This document shows, piece after piece, positions 36,358 through 45,074 of a DNA stretch of 64,000 nucleotides (its first letter is position 1; the number at the start of each line of letters is the position of its first letter). Source of the DNA: Cyanobium sp. ATX 6A2 (GTDB lineage Bacteria > Cyanobacteriota > Cyanobacteriia > PCC-6307 > Cyanobiaceae); contig NZ_JAGQCU010000017.1 of assembly GCF_024346355.1 (NCBI RefSeq), positions 1-64,000 on the forward strand, in the 5' to 3' direction. The translations under genes and the position numbers were made by a program. Under the pieces are notes generated by a model that searched no databases, had not been told where the DNA came from, and saw nothing but the letters and a program-made list of their open reading frames with translations.

Positions 36358-37323
36358 ATGCGTCCCTCACTCTTCCTGCGCCGTGCTGTCGCCTGGCTGG
36401 CCCTGCCGGCCCTGGTGCTGGGGCTGATGGTGCTCGCCCCGCAGCCCTCCTGGGCGGCCAGCGGTGGCCGCATCGGTGGTGGCAGTTTCCGCGCGGCCCC
36501 CTCCATGCCCCGCAGCTTCAGCGGCGGTGGCGGCGGGATGCGCGGCGGCGGTGGCTTCGGTGGTGGCTATGGCGGCGGTTACCGCGGTGGTGGTATCGGC
36601 TTCCCCTTCCTGATTCCGATCTTCGGTTTCGGCGGCGGCGGTCTGTTCGGCTTTCTGGTGCTGATGGCCGTGGTGGGTCTGATCGCCAATGCCGTGCGCG
36701 GCACCGGCGGCGGCTTGCCCCAGGGCGGTAGTTCCCGCGCCGTGATGGCACCCCGCAGCGACGGACCGGTGAGCATTGCCCAGGTGCAGGTGGGGCTTCT
36801 GGCCTCCGCCCGCCCACTGCAGGACGACCTGCGCAGGCTGGCCGGGTCGGCTGACACCAGCCACAGCGCCGGTCTGCAGACCGTGCTTCAGGAAACCACC
36901 CTGGCGCTGCTGCGCCACCCCGACCTCTGGGTCTACGCCAACGTCGAGGTGGGCCAGGTGCCCTTCGCCAGTGCCGAGGCCACCTTCAACCGCCTGTCGA
37001 TGGCTGAGCGCAGCAAGCTCGATCGCGAGCTCACCACCAACGTGGCCGGCCGCCGCTCCCAGGAGGCCGCCGCTGCCGCCGCCGGCGACAGTGACGCCAC
37101 CAGCGACTTCATCGCCGTGACCGTGCTGCTCGCCAGCCGCCGCCCCCTCCCCCTCAAGGGCGCCGACAACGCCGACCAGCTGCGTCAGTCGCTGCAGGTG
37201 CTGGGGGCGGCGAGTGCGGCTGATCTCATCGCCCTGGAGGTGATCTGGCAGCCCGATGGTGCCGGCGAGGCCTTCAGCACCGAGCAGCTGCTCACCACCT
37301 ACCCCGATCTGCGTCACGTCTGA
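36358..37323 (+). CDS. DUF1517 family membrane protein, exported N-terminus
   Basis: A 321-residue protein. A signal peptide (LALPALVLGLMVLAPQPSWA) leads to a Gly-rich segment (residues ~45-80, GGGG/GGGY repeats), a hydrophobic helix (GLFGFLVLMAVVGLIANAV) and a C-terminal soluble domain with VQVGLLASARPLQDDLRRLA and DFIAVTVLLASRRPLPL, as in the DUF1517 family of cyanobacteria and plastids. Function unknown. It ends 32 bp inside the convergent larB gene. A short palindrome GGGCCGCCATGGCGGCCC (37333-37350) just past the stop may help termination. Confidence 0.8.
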   Translation: MRPSLFLRRAVAWLALPALVLGLMVLAPQPSWAASGGRIGGGSFRAAPSMPRSFSGGGGGMRGGGGFGGGYGGGYRGGGIGFPFLIPIFGFGGGGLFGFLVLMAVVGLIANAVRGTGGGLPQGGSSRAVMAPRSDGPVSIAQVQVGLLASARPLQDDLRRLAGSADTSHSAGLQTVLQETTLALLRHPDLWVYANVEVGQVPFASAEATFNRLSMAERSKLDRELTTNVAGRRSQEAAAAAAGDSDATSDFIAVTVLLASRRPLPLKGADNADQLRQSLQVLGAASAADLIALEVIWQPDGAGEAFSTEQLLTTYPDLRHV

Positions 37324-38026
37324 GGATGCGCAGGGCCGCCATGGCGGCCCCGTAACCGTTGTCCACATTCACCACGCACAACCCCGGCGCGCAGCTGGCG
37401 AGCATGCCGGTGAGGGCAGCTCGCCCGCCGGCGCTCACCCCATAGCCCACGCTCACCGGCACGCCGATCACGGGCTGGGGCAGCAGGCCCGCCAGCACGG
37501 TGGGCAGGGCGCCCTCCATGCCGGCGCAGGCGATCAGCACATCCACCTCGGCCAGGGCCTCGAGCTGCTCCAGCAGGCGGTGCAGCCCGGCCACGCCCAC
37601 ATCCAGCAGCAGCTCGGCGGCCAGCCCGTGGCAGTGCAGCGCCACCTGGGCCTCGCTGGCCACGGCCAGGTCGCTGGTGCCGCCGGCCAGCACCGCCACC
37701 CGGCCCCGGCGGGGGTCGGGGAACGGCAGGGCGGAGCTGGTGAGGCAGCGGGCCTCGGGCACATAGCGCAGGGCCGGCTTCGGTGCGTCGGCGCCGGCCA
37801 GGAGGGTGTGCACCGCGGCGGCCTTCTCCGCTGCCACGCGGGTGGCCAGCACGATTTCGCCGGCGGCCTGGAGGCTGCGCACCACGGCGGCGATCTGTTC
37901 GGCGCTCTTGTGCTCGCCCCACACGGCCTCCACCATGCCCAGGCGCTGGCGACGCTGCAGATCGAGGCGATGCCGGCGGGGTTCGCCGCTCCCCTGTTCG
38001 CCGCTCCCTGGTTCACCGCTGTTCAC
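37292..38026 (-). CDS. larB: Nickel pincer cofactor biosynthesis protein LarB
   Basis: A 244-residue protein of the PurE-like LarB family. LarB carboxylates nicotinic acid adenine dinucleotide to start the nickel pincer nucleotide. The C-terminal Rossmann domain shows VAVLAGGTSDLAVASEA, VLIACAGMEGALPTVLAGL and PQPVIGVPVSVGYGVSAGG. The GTG at 38026 overlaps the upstream stop as GTGA; the frame stays open upstream but is low complexity. larA, larC and larE are not in this window. Confidence 0.85.
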   Translation of the reverse strand: MNSGEPGSGEQGSGEPRRHRLDLQRRQRLGMVEAVWGEHKSAEQIAAVVRSLQAAGEIVLATRVAAEKAAAVHTLLAGADAPKPALRYVPEARCLTSSALPFPDPRRGRVAVLAGGTSDLAVASEAQVALHCHGLAAELLLDVGVAGLHRLLEQLEALAEVDVLIACAGMEGALPTVLAGLLPQPVIGVPVSVGYGVSAGGRAALTGMLASCAPGLCVVNVDNGYGAAMAALRILRRDADRGRW

Positions 38027-38451
38027 TGGGGTTCCAGTTCCCCTTCGAACACCAGCGGGAAGGGATTGCCCGCGGGCACGCCGGTGCCCTGGCGGGCGAT
38101 CTGCTCGAAGCGCTCCTGCACCTGCTCCAGCTCCGGGGTGGGAATCGACTGCCACTGGGTGCGGCTGGCCCAGCGGATCAGCAGGATCGCCTCCTCCCGC
38201 CCTGGATCCCAGAACAACTCCCGGCCCAGAAAGCCGTCCTGGCGGGCGAGGAAGGGTCCCCAGCTGCCCCGCTCGGCGTCCAGCCAGGCCTGGCGCTGGT
38301 GGGCCGGCACCCGCAGGCGCAGTTGTTCCACCACCACCGATCCCCCGGCCGCCGCCGGGGGGGGCGCTGTGACCGACACCGCAGCCAGCAGTGCCAGAAC
38401 CCCCAGCACCCTCACGAGCCGATTCAGCAGCTGGGCGGGCGCCGCGCTCAT
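38023..38451 (-). CDS. TIGR03792-type protein, exported
   Basis: A 142-residue protein with a signal peptide ([20 protein letters not shown]). A small ferredoxin-like domain follows ([47 protein letters not shown]) of the kind called TIGR03792 in cyanobacteria, related in layout to antibiotic-biosynthesis-monooxygenase folds. Function unknown. It begins in the ispF stop (ATGA) and ends in the larB start (GTGA), so ispF, this gene and larB are coupled. Confidence 0.8.
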   Translation of the reverse strand: MSAAPAQLLNRLVRVLGVLALLAAVSVTAPPPAAAGGSVVVEQLRLRVPAHQRQAWLDAERGSWGPFLARQDGFLGRELFWDPGREEAILLIRWASRTQWQSIPTPELEQVQERFEQIARQGTGVPAGNPFPLVFEGELEPQ

Positions 38452-38933
38452 GGCTGCAGCAGCAGGGCCACGGCGTGGCAGGCGATGCCCTCCTCGCGGC
38501 CCACGGGCCCGAGCTGCTCGTTGGTGGTGGCCTTGATCCCCACCTGATCGGCGCGCAGGCCCATGCGATCGGCGATGGCGCTGCCCATGGCCTCGATGTG
38601 GGGCCTCAGCCTGGGCCGCTCGGCCACCACCACCGCATCCACGTTGCCCACGCTCCAGCCGCGCTCCTGCAGCAGGGCCACCACCTGCTCCAGCAGCACC
38701 AGGCTGTCGGCCCCCCGCCACTGGGGGTCGTCGGGGGGGAAATAGCGGCCGATGTCGCCCAGGGAGAGGGCTCCCAGCAGGGCGTCCATGATCGCGTGCA
38801 CGAGCACATCGGCGTCGCTGTGGCCATCGAGCCCGAGGCCGGCCGGGTGCTCCAGCCGCTGGCCTCCCAGGATCAGGGGCCGCCCCGGTACCAGCCGGTG
38901 GATGTCGTAGCCGTTGCCGATGCGCAGCTGCAT
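38448..38933 (-). CDS. ispF: 2-C-methyl-D-erythritol 2,4-cyclodiphosphate synthase
   Basis: MEP-pathway enzyme for isoprenoids (carotenoids, phytol, quinones). The 161-residue protein has the metal site GNGYDIHRL with ligands Asp and His, [30 protein letters not shown] and the C-terminal [17 protein letters not shown]. Length is standard. First gene of the coupled ispF-TIGR03792-larB unit. Divergent from the NarL regulator gene (118 bp apart). Confidence 0.95.
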   Translation of the reverse strand: MQLRIGNGYDIHRLVPGRPLILGGQRLEHPAGLGLDGHSDADVLVHAIMDALLGALSLGDIGRYFPPDDPQWRGADSLVLLEQVVALLQERGWSVGNVDAVVVAERPRLRPHIEAMGSAIADRMGLRADQVGIKATTNEQLGPVGREEGIACHAVALLLQP

Positions 38934-39051
38934 GGAGGGCGAGGGGGTTGAGGTGCCGCCCTGGCCAGTCTTTCACCGTGTTGCAGCAGCCGGGGCAGGG
39001 TTCGGCTGCTGTCAAGCGCTCTAATAGGTATGAATAACGAACTCCCCGCTC

Positions 39052-39657
39052 GTGGTTCTGCGCTGTGTGGTGGTTGAAGACCAGGTGATGTTCCTGCAGC
39101 TCCTGGTGGCGATGCTGCGCACCCTGCCGGGTCTCGAGGTGGTGGGCACGGCCCAGGGGGCGGCTGAGGCCCTGGCGGTGTGCGGAGACCTTCAACCCGA
39201 TCTGCTGATCCTGGATCTGGCCCTTCCCGACGGTGATGGTGTGGCGGTGATGGCGGCCCTCGCCGAGCGGGAGCATCCACCCCGGGTGATCGTGCTCTCC
39301 GGCCAGGTGAGCAGCTTTCTCTGCCCGCGGCAGCTGCGCCCCCATGTGCAGGCGGTGGTCGATAAGACTCGCGCCTACGACGATCTGCGCAGTGAGGTGC
39401 AGCGCCTCCTGGATCCCCGGTTTGAGGACAGCGGTGAAGCCGACGCCAGGGGCCGGCTCACGGTGCGCGAGCGCCAGGTGTTCGCCCTGATCGGCAAGGG
39501 CTGCACCAATCGCGTGATCGCCGAGCAGCTCGGCCTCTCCCTGCGCACGGTGGAGACCCACCGCAAGAACATCACCGGCAAGGTGGGGGCCAAGGGCGGA
39601 GAACTGGTGCGCCTGGCCGCCCTGGATCTGCAGATGACCCTCGACCGTGTGGACTAG
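39052..39657 (+). CDS. NarL/FixJ-type response regulator
   Basis: A 201-residue regulator with an intact receiver: acidic pair in VVVEDQ, phospho-Asp in LLILDLALPDGDG, Ser in VIVLSGQ and Lys in VVDKTRAYDD. The C-terminal LuxR helix-turn-helix is LTVRERQVFALIGKGCTNRV, then GLSLRTVETHRKNI. The GTG start is followed directly by the first beta strand. A TATGAAT about 20 bp upstream could be a -10 element. The 3' end overlaps the kinase gene by 11 bp, so the two form a two-component pair. Confidence 0.9.
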   Translation: MVLRCVVVEDQVMFLQLLVAMLRTLPGLEVVGTAQGAAEALAVCGDLQPDLLILDLALPDGDGVAVMAALAEREHPPRVIVLSGQVSSFLCPRQLRPHVQAVVDKTRAYDDLRSEVQRLLDPRFEDSGEADARGRLTVRERQVFALIGKGCTNRVIAEQLGLSLRTVETHRKNITGKVGAKGGELVRLAALDLQMTLDRVD

Positions 39658-42394
39658 GGCCCTGGCACTGGCGGGCCTGGCGGCCCTGGCGGTGCTGATC
39701 AACCTGAACCCCCCCACGCTGGTCTTCGATCTCCAGCTGATGCTGGGCATGGCCGTGGCCGTGCTGTCCCTGCTGCTGTTCGGCTGGTGGGGGCTGGTGG
39801 TGGGGGCGGCGGCCCTGCTGGCGGGTGCGTGGCACTGGGGGCACCCGTTCGCGGTGCTGATCGGCATGGCCCAGCTGGTGTGGCTGCGCTGGTTCCTCGA
39901 CCACCGCAACGGCGGCCCCGGCCAGCAGGGCAATGGCCGGATCGTGTTGGCGGCCATCGCCTACTGGCTGGTGGTGGGCATCCCCGCGGTGCTGCTGCTG
40001 GCCACCCAGGTGCTGGGGGTGGAGCTGCTCCGCGCCCAGGCGCTGGGGCTCAAGGAAGCGGTGGCGGCGGTGCTGAGCACGGCCCTCGGCCTGGGGGCCT
40101 ACCTGCTCTGGCGGGTCTTGCGGGAGCGCGGCAAGCCAGGACGGCTGAGTGCGCGCGGCCTCACCTTCACCGTGGTGGTGCTGGCGGTGAGCCTGCCGGC
40201 GGTGATCACCCTGATCAGCCTCTCCAGCCAGCTCAAGTTGACGCTGCTCGAAGGCCAGCGTCAGCGGCTGGAGATGGTGGCGGCCCTGGTCACCACCCAG
40301 GTGCTGGGCCAGACCCAGGCCCCCGGGAAGCGCCTGCCCGATGGCCTGGCGGCCCGCTGGCAGCTCCCCCAGGGGCTGGCGGGGAGTTCCGATCCGGCCC
40401 TCTTCGCCCGCCTGGATCGCGACTTCGAGCCGCTCGCTTCCGCCCCGATCAACACATCCGGCCTCACCATGCTGGTGCCGCGTCAGGCGGAGTTGCCCCT
40501 GCAGGCCCGGCAGCAGGGCTACTGGCTGGCGCGGGCCGGATCCACCACCGTGGTGCAGCCGGCCTGGCCGCTGATCCGCCGGCTCGACGCCGAGCTGGTG
40601 ATCCCCTGCTTTCGCCGGCTGGGACTGGTGCTGCTGCTGGCGGCGGCCCTGGCCGAGCTGCTGGCCAGTGCTGTGGACCGCCAGCTCGCCTGGATGGTCC
40701 GCCCGCTTCGCCGGCAACCGCAGGCCGGCCAGACCAGCGAGCTGGCCAGTTCGGCCATCGCTGAGCTGCAGCAGCTGGTGGAGCTGGTGAATGCCAGTGC
40801 TCGCCGTGCAAAGGAGCTGGGGGCGTCGCTGCAGCGGGCTGAGGACGAGCTGGCCCACACCGCCCTGGCGATCACCGAGGCGATTCCGGTGGGCACCTAC
40901 ACCACGCTGCGGCGGCCCGGTGAGCAGGAGGCTCGCTTCGCCTTCCTCAGCGACCGCTTTCTTGAGATCTGCGGCCTGGAGCGGGGGGCCCTGCAGGGGG
41001 CCGAGGTGAGCCGGGCCTTCACCTCCCTTCACCCGGAGGATCAGGCCGAGTTTCTGCGCCTGGAACACGAGGCCAACGCCCACCGCCACCCCTTCCGCGG
41101 CCAGGGCCGTGTGCGGGTGGGTGGAGCCACCCGCTGGCTGCGGGCCGAATCGGTGCCCCGCGATCTGCCCGACGGCTCCACCCTCTGGGAGGGGGTGCTC
41201 ACCGATGTCACCGAGGAAGTGGAGACCCGCCAGCGGCTGGAAGCCCAGCAGCAGCAGCTGCGCCGCATCCTTGACTTCCTGCCGGTGGCGGTCGCCATCG
41301 ACCGCATCGAGCCACCCCAGGAGATCCTGTTCCAGAACCGGCGTTGCCTGGAGCTCTTCGGCTATCCCCTGGATGAGGTGCCCACCGTGGAGGCCTGGGC
41401 GCAGGTGGCCTACGACGATCCCGAGTACCTGGCCAGCCTCCTCCCGGAGTGGAACGAGGGCATGCGCAACCTCGCCAGCGGCGGAACGATGAAGCCCATG
41501 CAGGTGCGCGTGCTCACCCGCGACCGCCGCTGCCGCGAGGTGGTCATCTCGGTCACCCAGCTCGACGACCTGATGCTCGTCACCTTCCTCGACGTGACCG
41601 AGAGCAAGCAGGCAGCGGCCGCCCTGGAGGAGGCCCTGCGGCGCGAGAGCACCCTCAAGGAGCGCCAGCGGCGGGAGCTGGAGGCCAAGCTGCACACCAG
41701 CCTCACGGCGGCGGCGGTGGCCCATGAGATCAACCAGCCCCTGAGCGCCCTGCTGATCAACACCCAGATGCTGCAGGATCAGCTGGAGCGGTTGCCCGAG
41801 GGCGAGCTGCAGCGCACGCTGCGGCCCCTGCTGGAGCTTCAGCTTCGGGAGAGCGAGCGGATCGTGGACACGATCGAGCGCATGCGCATGCTGCTGCGCA
41901 ACGTGCGCACCGATCAACAGCGCATCGACCTCTGTGAGGTGGTGGAGAGTGCCCTGCTCTACCTGGCCGGCCTGCTCGACAGCCAGGCCGTGGCGCTGGA
42001 GGGAAGCGGCCTCGATCAGCCCCGCTGGCTGCTGGGGGATGGGGCCCAGCTGCAGATCGCCGTGGCCAACCTGATCCGCAACGCCGTGGAGGCATTGGCT
42101 CAGGCTGCTGTGGCAAAGCCGCTGGTGCGCCTCAGCCTGGAGCGCCGGCCGGGAGCGGAGGGGGGCAACTGGCTGGAGCTGCGCATCGCCGACAACGGCC
42201 CCGGCTTTGCCGACCACCAGCGCGATCAGCTGCTGCTGGCCAGCACCAAGGCCGGTGGCAGCGGCATCGGCCTGTTCGTGGCGGCCACCGCCGTGGAGAA
42301 CCACGGCGGTGGCCTGGAGCTGGGACGCAGCCGGGATCTGGGTGGTGCCGAGGTGCTGGTGCGGTTACCGGCCCTGCCCGAGCCTCAGGGCTGA
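39647..42394 (+). CDS. Membrane sensor histidine kinase with PAS domains
   Basis: A 915-residue kinase. Several N-terminal membrane helices (residues ~5-115, 130-150, 165-185) lead to an extracytoplasmic segment, a further helix near 325 (LGLVLLLAAALAELLA), a coiled coil, two PAS-like domains (~410-530 and ~540-660), and a HisKA box with His693 in VAHEINQPLSALL. A HATPase domain follows (NLIRNAVEAL, IADNGPGF, SGIGLFVAATAVENHGG). The HisKA kinase with a NarL-type partner recalls FixL/FixJ and TodS/TodT. The signal is unknown. The GTG start lies inside the regulator gene. Confidence 0.9.
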   Translation: MWTRALALAGLAALAVLINLNPPTLVFDLQLMLGMAVAVLSLLLFGWWGLVVGAAALLAGAWHWGHPFAVLIGMAQLVWLRWFLDHRNGGPGQQGNGRIVLAAIAYWLVVGIPAVLLLATQVLGVELLRAQALGLKEAVAAVLSTALGLGAYLLWRVLRERGKPGRLSARGLTFTVVVLAVSLPAVITLISLSSQLKLTLLEGQRQRLEMVAALVTTQVLGQTQAPGKRLPDGLAARWQLPQGLAGSSDPALFARLDRDFEPLASAPINTSGLTMLVPRQAELPLQARQQGYWLARAGSTTVVQPAWPLIRRLDAELVIPCFRRLGLVLLLAAALAELLASAVDRQLAWMVRPLRRQPQAGQTSELASSAIAELQQLVELVNASARRAKELGASLQRAEDELAHTALAITEAIPVGTYTTLRRPGEQEARFAFLSDRFLEICGLERGALQGAEVSRAFTSLHPEDQAEFLRLEHEANAHRHPFRGQGRVRVGGATRWLRAESVPRDLPDGSTLWEGVLTDVTEEVETRQRLEAQQQQLRRILDFLPVAVAIDRIEPPQEILFQNRRCLELFGYPLDEVPTVEAWAQVAYDDPEYLASLLPEWNEGMRNLASGGTMKPMQVRVLTRDRRCREVVISVTQLDDLMLVTFLDVTESKQAAAALEEALRRESTLKERQRRELEAKLHTSLTAAAVAHEINQPLSALLINTQMLQDQLERLPEGELQRTLRPLLELQLRESERIVDTIERMRMLLRNVRTDQQRIDLCEVVESALLYLAGLLDSQAVALEGSGLDQPRWLLGDGAQLQIAVANLIRNAVEALAQAAVAKPLVRLSLERRPGAEGGNWLELRIADNGPGFADHQRDQLLLASTKAGGSGIGLFVAATAVENHGGGLELGRSRDLGGAEVLVRLPALPEPQG

Positions 42395-42403
42395 GGCTCG
42401 GGC
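42376..42403. terminator. Palindrome across two convergent stop codons (candidate bidirectional terminator)
   Basis: GCCCGAGCCTCAG and its exact reverse complement CTGAGGCTCGGGC flank a 2-bp centre: a 13-bp perfect stem. It covers the ends of the kinase and NfeD genes, which themselves overlap by 10 bp. No T-run follows on either side, so intrinsic termination is uncertain. Confidence 0.45.
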
Positions 42404-42831
42404 ACGGGCAGGGGCACCACCTGCAGGTGGTTGCCCTCCCGGCCCATCACCATCACCGCCGCACCGGCCTCCAGGGCTTGCCGGGGCTCCAGGTTGGTGG
42501 CCGCCCAGCTCTGGCCCTGCCAGCGCACCCGGCCCTCGCCGTCGGCATCGAAGGGGCTGATCACCCGCGCCTGATCGGCGGCGTGGGAGAGAGGGATGGG
42601 CCGCTCGCGCCGGCGCTGCGACCAGCGCTGCAGCCCCACCAGCAGCGCGCCGGTGAGCAGGGCGAACAGCAGCAGCTGGAGGGCCGCCGGCAGGGGCAGC
42701 AGGGCCGTGGTGAGCGACAACGCCAGGCCGGCGAGGGCACCGGCCAGCAGGCCGTCGAATTCAGCCCCGAGGACCTCCAGCAGCAGCAGCGTCAGCCCCA
42801 CCACCAGCCAGATCAGCGCAGCGACAGCCAT
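42385..42831 (-). CDS. NfeD-family membrane protein
   Basis: A 148-residue protein: two to three membrane helices (residues 3-22, 27-45, 48-68) then a C-terminal OB-fold (GEGRVRWQGQSWAATN, then VMVMGREGNHLQVVPLP), the short NfeD type. NfeD proteins work with slipin/stomatin (SPFH) proteins in membrane microdomains; the slipin gene lies next door and is divergent, 94 bp away. Convergent with the sensor kinase gene, sharing a palindrome. Confidence 0.85.
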   Translation of the reverse strand: MAVAALIWLVVGLTLLLLEVLGAEFDGLLAGALAGLALSLTTALLPLPAALQLLLFALLTGALLVGLQRWSQRRRERPIPLSHAADQARVISPFDADGEGRVRWQGQSWAATNLEPRQALEAGAAVMVMGREGNHLQVVPLPVPEPQP

Positions 42832-42925
42832 GGTCGGGGGAGGGGGAACGCGTGGTGATGCCTCTCCATGCTGCCTACCCTGGGGGGGTGCCGTCGATTC
42901 CGGCCTTCACAGGCCGCCGTTGCCC

Positions 42926-43843
42926 ATGGAATCTCTGTTCGGTCTGCCCGCCCTGGTGGTGATGGCGTTTCTGGGCATCAACAGCGTCAAGATCACCAGC
43001 GGCGGCCAGTCGCGGCTGGTGGAGCGTCTGGGCAAATACGACCGCCAGCTGCAGCCGGGGCTGTCGTTCGTGCTGCCGGTGGTGGAGAAGGTGGTGAGCC
43101 ATGAATCGCTCAAGGAGCGGGTGCTCGACATCCCACCCCAGCAGTGCATCACCCGCGACAACGTGGGGATCGAGGTGGATGCCGTGGTGTATTGGCAGCT
43201 GCTGGAGCACGCCCGGGCCTACTACGGCGTCGACAACCTGCAGGCGGCGATGGTGAATCTGGTGCTCACCCAGATCCGCGCCGAGATGGGCAAGCTCGAT
43301 CTGGATCAAACCTTCACCACCCGCCAGGAGGTGAATGAGGCCCTGCTGCGCGAGCTCGATCAGGCCACCGATCCCTGGGGCGTGAAGGTGACCCGCGTGG
43401 AGATGCGCGACATCAAGCCGTCGTCGGGCGTGCAGCAGGCGATGGAGCAGCAGATGACCGCCGAGCGCCAGAAGCGGGCGGCGATCCTGCGCTCCGAAGG
43501 CGAGAAGGAATCCCAGCTCAATGCCGCCCGGGGCCGGGCTGAAGCCCTGGTGCTCGACGCCAGGGCCAAGCAGCAGGCCCTGGTGATGGAGGCCGAGGCC
43601 CAGGCCCAGCAACAGGCCTTGCTCGCCCAGGCCCGCGCCGATGCGGCCACCCGCCTGGCGGAGGCGATGCAGGCCCACCCGGAGGCCACTGAGGCGATCC
43701 GGCTGCTGCTCGCCCGCGACTGGATGGCGATGGGCGAGGCGATGGCCCAGGCGCCCGGCGGCAGCGTGCTGATGGTGGATCCCCAGAGCCCGGCCAGCCT
43801 GCTGACCGCCCTGCGGGGGTTGCAGCAGGGTCCCAAGAGCTGA
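42926..43843 (+). CDS. SPFH/slipin (stomatin-like) protein
   Basis: A 305-residue protein: N-terminal membrane helix (LFGLPALVVMAFLGI), SPFH domain (QSRLVERLGKYDRQLQPGLS, CITRDNVGIEVDAVVYWQ, VEMRDIKP) and a coiled-coil with many Ala/Glu/Gln. It belongs to the paraslipin or QmcA-like group that pairs with NfeD, encoded next door. Likely organises membrane protein quality control, possibly with FtsH. ATG at 42926; its stop lies 3 bp from the trmD stop. Confidence 0.9.
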   Translation: MESLFGLPALVVMAFLGINSVKITSGGQSRLVERLGKYDRQLQPGLSFVLPVVEKVVSHESLKERVLDIPPQQCITRDNVGIEVDAVVYWQLLEHARAYYGVDNLQAAMVNLVLTQIRAEMGKLDLDQTFTTRQEVNEALLRELDQATDPWGVKVTRVEMRDIKPSSGVQQAMEQQMTAERQKRAAILRSEGEKESQLNAARGRAEALVLDARAKQQALVMEAEAQAQQQALLAQARADAATRLAEAMQAHPEATEAIRLLLARDWMAMGEAMAQAPGGSVLMVDPQSPASLLTALRGLQQGPKS

Positions 43844-43846
43844 GGC

Positions 43847-44560
43847 TTACCGCTCGCCCCGGTTCTGCTGCTCCTGGCGGCTTTGCCAGTGGGCGAACAG
43901 ATCGGGCCGCCGCTCGCGGGTGCGCTGCTGCTGCTGCTGCTGGCGCCAGCGGGCGATGGCGCCGTGGTCGCCGCCGCGCAGCACCTCCGGCACGGCCATG
44001 CCCCGGAACTCCGCCGGGCGGGTGTAGTGGGGATGCTCGAGCAGCAGGGCGCTGTGGCTCTCCTCCTCCAGCGAGGCGGCGGTGCCCACGGTGCCCGGCA
44101 GCAGCCGCACCACGCCATTGATCACCACGGCCGCCGGCAACTCGCCGCCGGTGAGCACGAAGTCGCCGATCGACACCTCCTCGTGGGCCAGGCTGCGGAT
44201 GCGTTCATCGAAGCCCTCGTAGTGGCCGCAGAGCAGCACCAGTTGGTCGTAGCCGACGGCCCAGCGCTGCAGGTCGGCCTGGCGCAGCGGCTGCCCCTGG
44301 GGGCTCATCAGCAGCACCCGGCTCCGCGGCAGCACCGGAATCGCCTCCACCGCCGCGAACACCGGCTCCGGTTTGAGCACCATGCCGGCCCCGCCGCCGT
44401 AGGGCTCGTCGTCCACCTTGCGGTACCGGTCGGTGGCGAAGTCGCGCGGGTTGTGGGTGTGCAGGGCGGCGATGCCGGCCTCGAAGGCCCGGCCGATCAC
44501 GCCCAGGTGCAGCAGTGGCCGCAGGGCCTCTGGGGCCAGACTCACCACATCGAGGCGCAT
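43847..44560 (-). CDS. trmD: tRNA (guanine-N1)-methyltransferase
   Basis: Methylates G37 next to the anticodon. The 237-residue SPOUT enzyme has the N-terminal RLDVVSLAPEALRPL, YGGGAGMVLKPEPVF, LLCGHYEGFDERI, SIGDFVLTGGELPAAV (the SAM knot) and HYTRPAEFRGMAVPEVL. A Gln-rich C-terminus follows. The gene lies 4 bp after the lyase-like gene and heads the region with era, both on the minus strand. Confidence 0.95.
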   Translation of the reverse strand: MRLDVVSLAPEALRPLLHLGVIGRAFEAGIAALHTHNPRDFATDRYRKVDDEPYGGGAGMVLKPEPVFAAVEAIPVLPRSRVLLMSPQGQPLRQADLQRWAVGYDQLVLLCGHYEGFDERIRSLAHEEVSIGDFVLTGGELPAAVVINGVVRLLPGTVGTAASLEEESHSALLLEHPHYTRPAEFRGMAVPEVLRGGDHGAIARWRQQQQQQRTRERRPDLFAHWQSRQEQQNRGER

Positions 44561-44564
44561 CGGC

Positions 44565-45062
44565 TCAGGAGGCCGCCGGGGCTGGCCGGCTCACGCGGCG
44601 GATCTCGGAGCTGAAGCTGGCCCGGCCGGGGCTGCCGTCGCTGCGGCTCTCCACCGTGGAGCGCAGCCGCAGGTTGGGCTTGGTGAACCAGATGCGCTCG
44701 CGCACCTCGCCGCCTTCGCCGCTGAGGCTGAGTTCCAGGCTGCCGTCCGGCCAGAGCTGCCAGCGCCCCAGGGCGCCGTTCACCTCGAAGCTGCCGTTGC
44801 CGGCAAACAGGAGCTGGCGCTCCGCCTGGCCCTCGGGGCACAGGCGCAGGCCGCCGGGGGAGCCGGCGCTGCTGGGCTCGATGTAGCCCACCACCAGCTC
44901 GCCCCGATCGCTGCTGTGCCACTCATCGCCGTTCTCGCCCTCACTGCCCTCGCCCAGCGCGAAGCGGCTGCGCAACGCCATCCACTCGCCGGCGCAGAAG
45001 CGCAGGAAAGCTCCGATCTCCTGGGGCGGAAAGCCGCCCTGCTCGCTGTGGGTGTCGCTCAT
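44565..45062 (-). CDS. CpcS/CpeS-family phycobiliprotein chromophore lyase
   Basis: A 165-residue lipocalin-like protein. CpcS/CpeS lyases attach phycobilins to Cys84-type sites of phycobiliproteins. Family features: FLRFCAGEWMALRSRF at the start, ERIWFTKPNLRLRSTV and SFSSEIRRVSRP at the end (compare WFxxPNLRLRxS and the SEIRR motif). The substrate subunit cannot be assigned. It sits between era and trmD on the same strand, away from phycobilisome genes. Confidence 0.7.
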   Translation of the reverse strand: MSDTHSEQGGFPPQEIGAFLRFCAGEWMALRSRFALGEGSEGENGDEWHSSDRGELVVGYIEPSSAGSPGGLRLCPEGQAERQLLFAGNGSFEVNGALGRWQLWPDGSLELSLSGEGGEVRERIWFTKPNLRLRSTVESRSDGSPGRASFSSEIRRVSRPAPAAS

Positions 45063-45074
45063 CGGGCGATTCTC

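Noticed and set aside
39572-42304. 910-residue open frame antisense to the sensor kinase
   Set aside because: His/Gln/Gly-rich noise; the plus strand encodes PAS, HisKA and HATPase motifs.
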